From: Gossypium raimondii | Taxonomy: Eukaryota > Streptophyta > Magnoliopsida > Malvales > Malvaceae | Assembly: GCF_025698545.1 (NCBI RefSeq) | Contig: NC_068569.1 | Coordinates: 15,748,001-15,812,000, forward strand | Direction of reading: 5' to 3' | DNA length: 64,000 nt | Shown here: in pieces, positions 13,607-23,903 of the stretch | Position numbering within the stretch: the stretch's first letter is position 1 | Layout: each line of letters opens with the position of its first letter | Position numbers and translations under genes: made by a program | The notes under the pieces: generated by a model | Told to the model about the DNA's origin: nothing | Database searches by the model: none | The model's input: the letters and a program-made list of their open reading frames with translations, nothing else

Positions 13607-14013
13607 AATCTGTAATACGATTCTCAGATGTTAAGCTTGCTCGGATTCTGCCTTGGAATAGATTAATAAATCGTCAATAAACACAACAACGAGTCTATCC
13701 AAATGAGGTTGAAAAACCCGATTAATTACATCCATAAAAATAGCAGGGACATAGTCAAACCAAATGGCATTACCAGAAACTCATAATGTTCGTAACGAGT
13801 TCTGAAAGCAGTCTTTGACACATCACAATCTTTAACCTTCAATTGATAATACCCGGATTTGTGATCTATCTTCAAGAACACTGTGGCTCCTTTCAATTGA
13901 TTAAACAAATCGTTGATACGTGGCAAAGGGTTATTGTGACTCTGTTCAAATGTCTGTAGTCTATATACAATCTCAAATAGTCGTCTTTCTTTTTCACAAA
14001 CAAAACAATGCAC
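13607..14013 (-). pseudogene. gypsy reverse transcriptase palm (broken)
   Basis: Reads [21 protein letters not shown], then [18 protein letters not shown], and [10 protein letters not shown]. The catalytic box appears as [10 protein letters not shown] around 13655-13690 in another frame. Both catalytic aspartates are present, but frameshifts prevent a continuous product. Confidence 0.88.
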
Positions 14014-14443
14014 CCAAAGGAGACATGTTCGGTCTAATAAACCCTCGGTCTAATAACTCTTGCAACTATGCTTTCAATTCTTTTAGTTTAGCTGGTGCCA
14101 TACGGTACGGTGATATTGATATCGAAGCAGTTCCAGGAACCAAATCAATCACAAACTCAACTTCACGATCAGGAGGTAAACTCGAAAACTCTTCAAGAAA
14201 TACATCAACGAACTCACTAATAACTAGTAATTGATCTAACTTTGATTCTGAATCTCAAGTATCAAGGATATATGCTAGAAATGCTTCGCTACCTTTTCGT
14301 ATTAATCTCTGAGCAGAAAAAGCTGAAATAATTCTAACGACATCTTTCATATTCTCAAACTCAACTGAAATCATCTCTTCTGCCTGACATTTCAAATCGA
14401 TCCGTTTCTGTCTACAGTTTACCACGGCATCATGCAAAGATAA

Positions 14444-14677
14444 TCAATCCATACCCAGAATAACATCAAATTCCTGAAAGGGTAATAACATCAAATCAGC
14501 AGGGAATTTACAACCCCTAACTTTCAGTGGACAATTACAACAAACTAAATTAACTATCACACTCTGACCTAGTGGATTAGTAACTTGAATATCATAATCA
14601 GTAGATTCAACAGGTAACTTTTTTTTGGTTACTAATGCGGTGCAAATATAAGAATGAGTTGACCCAGGATCAATCAA
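14444..14677 (-). pseudogene. gypsy aspartic protease (fragment)
   Basis: Reads MIDPGSTHSYICTAL near the start and LPFQEFDVILGMD at the end. These are the active-site loop (Asp-Pro-Gly rather than Asp-Thr/Ser-Gly) and the conserved ILGMD block of plant gypsy proteases. Downstream sequence is in other frames. Confidence 0.8.
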
Positions 14678-14929
14678 TGATACATAGTAACATCAAAGAG
14701 ATAGAATATACCAGCAATCACATCTGGAACAGTAGTTTCCTCTCTATCTCAAATGGCATATGTGTGAGCAGGTGCTTTAGCCTTTGACCGAACGACAATG
14801 TATTTCATTCTTGAACGATAGTGTATTTCATTCCCGAACGAGTAGTCCCAGTAGTACACTATTTTGGCTTGAATGTTTACTTTTCTAAGAGGTAGACATT
14901 TGCTTTTCTTTCTGATCTTCATCCCCTTT

Positions 14930-16035
14930 TGGCAATTTAGGACAATTACGAATAAAATGATCAGTTGATCCATATCTATAATAGGATCCTATTTTACCTC
15001 TACACTCACCAAGATGATATTTTCCGCAATATCTACAATTGGGCTTCATAGCATTTCGTACATTACCACACTATCAGCTAGTCTAGTAGATACTCTGAAA
15101 TCATGTTGAATCGTCTTGTTTTTATTTAGATGTTCAGACACCGAGGTAGCTCGACTAAAATCATCTTTAGTCTTCTTTGCCGATGATGCCAAAAATGATT
15201 TGAAAGAACCTCTCTTGTGAAGTTCTCGAATCCGTCTATCCCGTTGTATCTTGCGATTGTACACTTCTTCCATTTTCTGTGCACGACCAGACAAGACAAC
15301 AAATTCTCATATTTCATTACCTCTGATCATCATTCAAATTTTATCATTCAGACCATCTTCAAACCAGATACACATTTCTTCTTCAATAGGTACAATTTCT
15401 TGAGCATATTTACTGAGATATACAAATTTTCTCTCATATTCAACTATCGATCTATTTCCTTGACGTAACTCAAAAAATTCTCTATTTTTCTTGTCCAAAT
15501 ACATTTTCCTAACATATTCTTTTTAAAACTCAGTCTGAAAGAATTCCCAATAAATTTTCTCCCTCGGTACCACAACTACTATCGTCGACCACCAACTATA
15601 CGCTTCCTCTTTTAATAATGAAACAACACATCTAAGAAAGTCATCAGGATAGCAAGCCATTTCTTCGAAAAACTCGTAATATATTTTAAAGCCAGTACTC
15701 AGCTTTAAGCGGGTCATCCTTTAATATGCCCTGAAATTCTTCAGCACCACACTTTCTAAGTTTCTCAATCGGAGTACGTCTATTAGGTACAATCACTAGA
15801 GGGGGTGGAGGTGCAACTAAAGGTACAACAGGTGGTACAATAGGAGGTGTTGCTGAGCCGAATTTTTCACTTGCATAAACTCGTTGAACCACTGGTTCAT
15901 GTACCCAAAGAACATATTTTTAAGCTCATGTTCTTGAGTCGGAAGAATCGAGACATTACTACTCATCCCATGTTCAGAAGTTTGTACGTTACTGTTATCC
16001 TCATCATTGTCAGCATGATCAGATCCGTCTGACAT
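14930..16035 (-). pseudogene. gypsy gag with zinc knuckle (broken)
   Basis: The start is MSDGSDHADNDEDN (16035). It then passes through three frames: a proline-rich linker, RKCGAEEFQG, and the capsid part CVVSLLKEEAYSWW. Near 14940-15045 a nucleocapsid knuckle reads CRYCGKYHLGEC. A second knuckle has lost its first cysteines. Frameshifts occur near 15700 and 15850. Confidence 0.8.
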
Positions 16036-16160
16036 CTTTACAGTCTATAAGAAAAATGAAGGTTAGATCGGATCATACACATCACATTATCGTAGATTTA
16101 TATGACATGTAATTCTAGACATTTCACAAGCTAAGTTCAGTCCAAGAATCGACTAAACAG

Positions 16161-16174
16161 TAGCTTTAATACCA
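16161..16174 (-). other. primer binding site of the gypsy element
   Basis: Five bases inside the 5' LTR the minus strand reads TGGTATTAAAGCTA. This is a slightly decayed version of the TGGTATCAGAGC site complementary to the 3' end of initiator Met tRNA. Confidence 0.8.
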
Positions 16175-16179
16175 CTAAA

Positions 16180-19100
16180 TGTAGTGCCTCTAACTCGTAT
16201 CCGTCGCCGAAATAGGATTACGGAGTATTATAGGACAACAGAATAGTAAATCATTCAAATCATACATTAATACAAACATAATCAAATTACTTAGACCTTA
16301 AAAAACTCAAATACTAACCAAAATATAAATCAAAATGACATTAATCGAGTAAAAAACACATCAAAACCAACCTAATATGTGCCTAACATAACCACAATTA
16401 TATACAATTTAATCTCAAAATACTCATTAATTCAATTCATCAACTCATTCAAGCAATACCAAATCAAAATATTTAATAAAGTTACCACAACCACAACAAA
16501 GCAAATATATATAAGCCACACATACTAGCATAACAACTATACATCATTCTCACACCCTTTGCAAATTGGTTATTTGCACAAAATATCATTTATAACATTT
16601 ACATAAACCAAACATTAACCAAAATAGCACAAGGGCCTATACATTCCATACAATCTGAATTTAATATTTCAAAAACTACCAAGATAAACTAGATAGTGTG
16701 ACTTGAGTGCCGATCTGATCGTCCAATCTTGCAAAAATCTGTAATGACATTAAATAACACAAGTAAGCTTAATGAAACTTAGTAAGTTTGACGAGATAAA
16801 CAAAAATCTTCCCGAACTAACTATAATAAATCAAATAATAATAAATCATCCATGACAACTCCCTGTCATTCACAACTTCAATCGATAAATACATATGTAT
16901 TCAAATCAATACAAAAATAAATAACATGTCTTTCAAATCCATTAAATAAATCACCTTGCTGAGATTTTTCCATTCGAAGAACGACTTACAGATAAGAGTA
17001 CATCATCAACAGAAGCTCGTAAGAATTGATCCACACAATCACACCAAACAGAAAGTAAAACACGAAAGTTCGCAACAAATGCTGAACCCCGATTTACTTG
17101 CATAAAATGCCGATATCTCCCTCTAATACCATTTCCACTCTAAACCCCCGTCATACACCAAATCACGAATGTACTCAAATCCCGCGTTCAATTCAAACCG
17201 AATATCCAATTCAATATTATAATTCAAACAATAATTCATTTACAACAATAGAATATATGCATAGTACCAATCATCAATTTATACAAATGTTAAATTTTAA
17301 ATGTACGAACTTACCTGGACTGAATTGTAGTAATTGTAGAAGTTCAATAACTATTCCGCTATTTTTCCTTTTTCACGAGTATCTAAGGAATCTTGATCTA
17401 AAATATAAAATTATCTATTTATTAGCATATATTTCATTTTTAATCCATTTTACAATTAATACCCTTTTATTTTTTAAATTTACGCAATTACCCCAAACTT
17501 TTACAATTTTGTAATTTAATCCCTTAATTAGTTAATCTATCAAATTAACTAATTTTCTCAAATCAATAATCAATAATCTATCAAAATATTCTAGGCCCTC
17601 ATATAGCCCCTTATAAACCTAAAATTCACTATCAAACCCTAATATTTTGACATTTTCACAATTTAATCCTAAAATCAATATTTAACAAAAATCACTTTAC
17701 AAAATCATCACACGACACAACCAAAGCTCCAAATCCATGTTATTCATCAAAAACATCTAATATTTATAAATGGAAACTTCTAAAATTTTTAACAGAATCA
17801 GAAACAAAGGTATGAGTTAGCTGGATCAAATCAATACAAAAATAAATAACATGTCTTTCAAATCCATTAAATAAATCACCTTGCTGAGATTTTTCCATTC
17901 GAAGAACGACTTACAGATAAGAGTACATCATCAACAGAAGCTCGTAAGAATTGATCCACACAATCACACCAAACAGAAAGTAAAACACGAAAGTTCGCAA
18001 CAAATGCTGAACCCCGATTTACTTGCATAAAATGCCGATATCTCCCTCTAATACCATTTCCACTCTAAACCCCCGTCATACACCAAATCACGAATGTACT
18101 CAAATCTCGCGTTTAATTCAAACCGAATATTCAATTCAATATTATAATTCAAACAATAATTCATTTACAACAATAGAATATATGCATAGTACCAATCATC
18201 AATTTATACAAATGTTAAATTTTAAATGTACGAACTTACCTGGACTGAATTGTAGTAATTGTAGAAGTTCAATAACTATTCCGCTATTTTTCCTTTTTCA
18301 CGAGTATCTATGGAATCTTGATCTAAAATATAAAATTATCTATTTATTAGCATATATTTCATTTTAATCCATTTTACAATTAATACCCTTTTATTTTTTA
18401 AATTTACGTAATTACCCCAAACTTTTACAATTTTTGTAATTTAATCCCTTAATCGCTTAATCTATCAAATTAACTAATTTTCTCAAATCAATAATCTATC
18501 AAAATATTCTAGGCCCTCATAGAGCCCCTAATAAACCTAAAATTCACTATCAAACCCTAATATTTTGACATTTTCACAATTTAATCCTAAAATCAATATT
18601 TAACAAAAATCACTTTACAAAATCATCACACGACACAACCAAAGCTCCAAATCCATGTTATTCATCAAAAACATCTAATATTTATAAATGGAAACTTCTA
18701 AAATTTTTAACAGAATCAGAAACAAAGGTATGGTTAGCTGGATCTAGTTGCAACTTGCAACGGTATCAAAAACATATAAATTACAATAAACGGGTAAGAA
18801 TTGAACTCACATGGAAGCTCCTATACTCAACCTATTCTCCAAGCTATTTCTATGGTGTTTTGGCAGTGGCAAAAGGAGAAAATGGAGAAGAAAATCTATT
18901 TCTTCTTACTTAATTTTGTTTTAATTTCAACTAAATTACAAGTTTGTCATTATAATTTAATTATTGTCCTTATCCATCAATTTGCCGTCCCACTATATTA
19001 TTTAGGGCTTAATTATAACTTAAGTCCTTCCTCAATTAATAATTACACCATTTCATCACCTAATTTCTATAATTATCAAATTTTGGAAAATTTTCAATTT

Positions 19101-19433
19101 AGTTCTTTTAATTAATTAATTATCGAAACGTTAAAATTTTTAATGAAACTTTAATACCACCTTCATGACACTCTGTAAATATTTATAAAAATATTTACGG
19201 CTCGGTTTATAAAAATGAGGTCCCAATATCTCACTTTTTAAAACCACTTGACCTTAGGGTCTTACCACTTGAACCAAATAAATTGTTATAAAACATAAAT
19301 TACCAAATAAAAAAAATTTTAAAACCATATTTGACTTGTAAATATTAAATAATAATATTTATAAACTTACTCGCCGGATTTGGTGGCCTCGGAACCACTG
19401 TTTCCGACACCACTAAAAAATCGTGCTATTACA
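16180..19433 (-). repeat. 5' LTR of the gypsy element with internal tandem duplication (3254 bp)
   Basis: Starts on the plus strand TGTAGTGCCTCTAACTCG and ends GCTATTACA. It is longer than its partner because a block of 925 bp at 16901-17825 is repeated at 17826 to about 18743. Both copies begin TCAAATCAATACAAAAATAA. The first 70 or so bases differ from the 3' LTR at about 15 positions, nearly all transitions. Confidence 0.92.
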
Positions 19434-20640
19434 TAAACTATACAAATGGTCACCCAACTATACTCGTGTTCCTGTTTTGTCACTCAACATTAAAAATTTT
19501 CAATTTAGACACTAAAGTTTGAATTCGTTCATGTTTTGATCACTCGCAATTAAATCGATAACGGCAAGCCTTTTTTTAATTGGTATAATAACGCATTTAG
19601 TCCTCAACAATTACATATTCTATTAATTTTATCTCAATTCCAAATAATTTAATAAATTTGACCTTCATATTTATAAATTCTATCAATTTGATCCTTAAAC
19701 TTCCTAACCAAAGCTTTCAACTTTCAAAACAAAGGTATTCCACATCTATTAATTGTTTTATTTATGGTCAAAATTATTCAATTCAATATATAATCCTTTT
19801 GTTTATATTTTTAAAAGTTATTGTTAGAAATTAACTAAATATCATTGAAAATAATAAAAAATACAATATACAATAAAATTGTATAAATAATTTAATATTT
19901 ATAAAAAATAATTTTTCACTCTAACTAGCATAATTTTAGTTTTAATTAATTTTATAAATGATTTGACACTGAATCAAATTATTAGTGATATGTATTATTT
20001 ATTGTGGATTTAAAATTTAAAATAAATAAAACATGTAATAATCTCTTAATCATTTTATAAATTTGAAAAATCATTATCAATGTAACAAAATAAAATTCAA
20101 TTAATTCTTTTACATTTTTTCATATGAAAATTTAAATGTTCATAATTTTTTCTTTTATAATCATTTATTGAACATTGGGATTTTTCAAAGCCATATTTTT
20201 AACTCTGAATTTAGTTTCCAATTTCAAGGGTCAACTTTGAAGACTATTTTATGTACCTTAAAAGGAAATATCATACAATTAACCACGAAAGTAAATTTAA
20301 AGTATATTTTAAAGGTTTTTCTATTTTCTTTAGCTAAAATTTATCAATAAAATGTTATAAAATATTATATTTAGAAGAAAACTAATGAAAAAAAATGAAA
20401 TAAAGTTTCAAGATAAACTCAGTGGTATTAAGAATTGGATTGGAAAACGACTCATTAGTTGAGAGAATTTTTTTAAGATATAGTTTCAAGATGTGAAATG
20501 CCTATGATTTAAAAGTTGAAAGCTTTGGTTAGGAAGTTTAAGGATCAAATTGATAAAAATCATAAATGTGAAAGGTTAAATTTATTGAATTATTTAGAAT
20601 TAGGATCAAATTGACAAAACATGCAAGTATTGAGGACTAA

Positions 20641-20790
20641 GGGTGAGTTTGGATGAGCGGTGCGTTTACCTGTTGTTAGTGTAAAAATAGCGGTGGCGGT
20701 GAGATTAGATACTGTAGTGATACTGTAGCGCGAGATAAAAAGTAAACTAAAAGCATTGCACCGCACTCAATCGCCCATCCAAACCCACCC
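20641..20790. mobile_element. Tourist-like (PIF/Harbinger-type) MITE, 150 bp
   Basis: Starts GGGTGAGTTTGGATG and ends CATCCAAACCCACCC, an imperfect terminal inverted repeat. TAA lies on both sides (20638-20640 and 20791-20793). A three-base TAA target and GGG...CCC ends are typical of PIF/Harbinger MITEs. The body is GC-richer than its surroundings and non-coding. It sits inside the right arm of the larger foldback element. Confidence 0.8.
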
Positions 20791-20960
20791 TAAATGTATT
20801 ATAATACCAATTAGAAAAAGGCTTTCCGTTATCAATTTAACGAGGAGTGACCAAAACATGAATGAAATTAAATGTTAGTGCCTAAATTAAAAAAAATTAA
20901 AGTTGAATGACCAAAATAGAAACTTAAGCATAGCTGGGTGACCATTTACACAGTTTATCC

Positions 20961-22600
20961 AAAAAATAATTGTAGAATAAAAGTGAAATGAGAGCTTTTG
21001 GTTGTCGCAAGCCGTGCAAATAGAAAAAACTCTACAACATTGATTTTAACAGTACAATGATTTAAATAAAAACTTTTAAATAGTATAGTGATCATTTTAT
21101 AAACTTTTGAAATTAAAAGATTAAAACGCAAACTTTCTAATAGTCTAATAGTAAATGTAGTTTACCCTAATTTATTTAATTAAATTGAAATTTGAGTTTA
21201 TAATACATCTAATTTGTTTATCCCCACAACTTCAATAAGTTCCTTTTAAAGAAAAATAACATAATACTAAGGATATGCGAGATACGAAGGAGGCAAAAGA
21301 GTAAAATGAAACATTTGTTCATCCAATAGTTAAGATTTATAATTACTTTTTAAATTAAGTTACCTGGTAAATCCTTATATTATAAAGTTAAATTTAATTA
21401 ATTTTTATTAATAAATAAATTAATCAAATCTGAATCTGGTAATGTTCATGTTTATATTTTCACGGTGGAAGTGGCGCTTAAAATTCCCTTGTATTGTTAT
21501 ATTATTTCATATTAATCTTTATATTTTGGAAATAAATTGAAATCCGAAAAAACGCAATGCATTTTTAGAGAAAAAGTAAAAGTTGAAGCCCGAGTGACAA
21601 TCAAGAGCTTTCCGATTATGTTTTTCTTTTTATTTAAAAATTAAGAAGTTTAAAATCACACGCAAACTCAAGTTTCATCGCATGCCACGGCTTTACTTAA
21701 ATTGTCTAATTTTCTTTATCTTCCCAAACACAACCACAAAACTAAATTTTGAAAAAAGTAATATTATACTTTGTACACCAACCAACTTATCAGTTAACAC
21801 TTGTCTTTAACCTCTTAATTAATGTAATTATAATTAAAAAATAGGGTAAATTCCCTTATTATTCACCTTAAAATAAGATATTTCTATTTTGATAATTTTA
21901 AATTTATTTTATTAATATTTTTTTCAAAATGATCACTTAATTGTTATCTCACTAACAGGCAGCTGATCAAGAATGCCAAATCAGCCAAATTTCTATATAT
22001 TATCCACGTAATTAAAAAGTTAAATTCCGCTAGATTTAAACAATGTAAAACAACATTTGGGTTATAGGAAAACGACATGCCCAAACAATTCTCTTTCTCC
22101 CTCAGACACTTATCAGAGGCCTCGCCAATGATAAAATTGATGAACTCCGACGTGTCACGGGCCGCAATTCAAAGCACATGACCATCGCACCAAATGCATC
22201 TAATAGAGGTTTATTGTGTAGATGGAGATCATTCAGCTCGTAAGAACTGGCCCGATTCGGTAACCTGTTGGAGAAGTCTACCAAATTGAAGTCTGGTTGG
22301 CCCGATGATAAAATATGGCAATTTAGGCTATTTTGATAACTAATATTAGAAGAATGATAGAATCATATCTTGTAAATATTAGATTAAATTTAATAATGCA
22401 TATCTTGTAAATCCCTAAAATTAAAGGATATAATTAATCTCGTCCATCGATGTAAAAGTTGCTTCTTTTGCATAAATCGCTTATTAAAAAACTCTCACTT
22501 GATTAAAGGCTGATTTAGATAAATTTAGACAAATTAGACGAACGAATCACCTAATGCCTGAATGAACAGATCGCCTAAGTCCGATAGCAAGACAGAAGAT
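20961..22600. other. AT-rich repeat-derived intergenic DNA
   Basis: No gene is supported. 21060-21165 resembles 8530-8630 in inverted orientation, including a block around AAACTTATAAAATGATT. It ends AGTTTACCC, like several foldback elements in this window. 22080-22600 is less AT-rich and contains an open minus-strand stretch (22102-22284) that I do not recognise; it may be transposon-derived. Confidence 0.5.
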
Positions 22601-22609
22601 CTAACCCCG

Positions 22610-22804
22610 TCACAGATGTACATTCTTAACCTGTCTCTTTGGCTTCTTTGGATATTTTTGCATTGACGGGGCGGGATTTTTTTTCATTATGCGATTCGCA
22701 TTAGCTATGGGGAGGAATCGATCTTGTTCTTTAGAAGAATTGTCAGAGGTGCTTCCGGACAATAGGCTGCCGACGGGGCTGGTTTGGTTTCTTTTCCCAG
22801 TCAT
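22610..22804 (-). pseudogene. NF-YB transcription factor fragment, frameshifted
   Basis: The minus-strand product starts MTGKRNQTSPVG, continues KEQDRFLPIANANRIMKK and matches the N-terminus and start of the histone-fold domain of CCAAT-binding NF-YB subunits. Right after IMKK a frameshift occurs. The expected NAKISKEAKET segment is readable in the next frame but runs into TAA. The remaining histone fold (about 75 residues) is absent. This is a broken 5' fragment of an NF-YB gene, not a working gene. Confidence 0.8.
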
Positions 22805-22987
22805 GGAAAATTAAAAAAAGTCTTAAAACAGTGAATCTTCACCATCGAAGTTTTGTTATTCAATGTTCCATCTGAAACAAAAGTTAAAACTAAGACAAAA
22901 ACAAATCATCCATCATTGTCTTCATACCCATTTTTTCCCAACAATCAAAAAGATTTTTTTTTTAAAAAGGAAGAAGAAAAAATAAAA

Positions 22988-23230
22988 TTTTGAAACCATA
23001 ACAGCAACAGCACTAGCCCAGAGATGTTTGGTGGTATTCAAAACACTTGATCCTTTCTTCCCTTTCTCCTCTTCAGCCATTTCCACCGCTTCTAAATTGT
23101 TATCCCCGTTTTGCCCCCAATCTTCTCCTGATTCCCCAACATACCCTTCCTCCCTCGACAAACTCGCCTATAAAACCCAGCCCCCTTTGCCACCACCTCT
23201 CCTCGACTTCACAGGACGCAGAGTCTGACC
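22988..23230 (-). pseudogene. mitochondrial carrier (BTL-type) gene fragment
   Basis: The minus strand encodes an acidic stretch (GESGEDWGQNGDNNLEAVEM), then KKGSSVLNTTKHLWASAVA and VMVSK. NTTKHLWAGAVAAMVSK is, from memory, the start of the first carrier repeat in plant BTL-type adenine nucleotide carriers. The similarity stops at MVSK in a T-rich tract and no further carrier sequence follows. An in-frame TAG lies upstream near 23165 and no ATG opens this frame. I read it as a fragment; the family assignment is moderately sure. Confidence 0.55.
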
Positions 23231-23903
23231 ACTAGAAAAACAAGAAACCGAACACACATTTTCATTTTTATCAACAAAACATTTCTGGGTCTTTACTGAA
23301 ATGAGGAAGGAACTATTTTGTTGCTAAGAAACAAGCCACCATGTCGTGAGGCCCTGATCAACCATTTGTGAGCTTTGAAACGAAGAAATGGAACTTGAGC
23401 TTAAATTCGAGCTCTGGATGGGTGTTTGTTTTTAACTGCGGTACTTTTAGTTTTACTCTGTTTTATTGGGTTTGTTCCGATAAATAAGTTGAGAAATTAA
23501 AAAAAAATTAAAAAAATTAGAGATATTAAAATATAAATGACTCTATTTTAATGTAACTAATGAGTTTACCTTCAAAAAAAAAGTGAGCCCAGAGAGACTG
23601 CTGGTTAAAACGTAAGCAAATCGAAGCTGCAGAGATACGTAATAAAGGGGACAAAAGCCTATGAATTACCTAATTCAGCAACACAAAGCAGTAGTAAACT
23701 AATCCTTACACTACACGTGAGCAAATTATTTATTTGGTCCGCTCAAATTTCCACTCTTTTTTTTTTTTTTGTCTCTCCGATCATTTGGAAGGACAAAGCA
23801 ACAGACAAACTTCCCGGCTGTTCTACAGAATCCTGATTGCTATTTCAAAGAGAGCTAATAAAACAGCACTAAACAAACAGAGAGAAAAGGGAGAACAGAA
23901 AGG
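23231..23903. other. intergenic region and 5' leader of the DUF21/CBS gene
   Basis: No gene is supported before the ATG at 23904. The purine-rich stretch just before it (23830-23900) looks like a 5' untranslated leader. No clear TATA box could be fixed. Confidence 0.4.

Larger units (their letters stand above)
8858..19433 (-). mobile_element. Ty3/gypsy LTR retrotransposon, chromovirus-like, decayed
   Basis: Both LTRs begin TGT and end TTACA, and TAAAC flanks the element on both sides (8853-8857 and 19434-19438). On the minus strand the order is 5' LTR, primer site, gag, protease, reverse transcriptase, RNase H, integrase, chromodomain-like tail, polypurine tract, 3' LTR. Integrase after RNase H is the Ty3/gypsy order. 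The long LTRs, the initiator-Met-type primer site and the C-terminal tail fit the Tekay/Del type of chromovirus (family knowledge). Every domain is broken by stops and frameshifts. The LTRs differ by many mostly transition changes and by insertions and deletions, so the insertion is old. Confidence 0.95.
8851..20960. mobile_element. foldback element split by a retrotransposon (net about 1.5 kb)
   Basis: The left end is GGTAAAC (8851-8857). It is then interrupted by the gypsy element and its target duplication, and resumes at 19439 with TATACAAATGGTCACCC. The right end is the complement, GGGTGACCATTTACACAGTTTATCC, ending about 20960. The arms run to about 19735 on the left and start about 20515 on the right, so the terminal repeats are some 300 bp or more. 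Flanks AAAAAATTAT (left) and AAAAAATAAT (right) differ at one position and could be a 9-10 bp target duplication, as expected for Mutator-like elements. The central 19.75-20.5 kb part is AT-rich and non-coding. Confidence 0.6.

Noticed and set aside
17098-18367. Two near-identical plus-strand open frames starting MHKMPISPSNT
   Set aside because: They lie inside an LTR and are repeated only because the LTR has a 925-bp tandem duplication. The same stretch in the other LTR is disrupted, so they are not conserved genes.
22102-22284. Minus-strand open frame near the NF-YB fragment
   Set aside because: I could not tie it to any protein family. It may be transposon-derived, and the evidence is too thin to call a gene.
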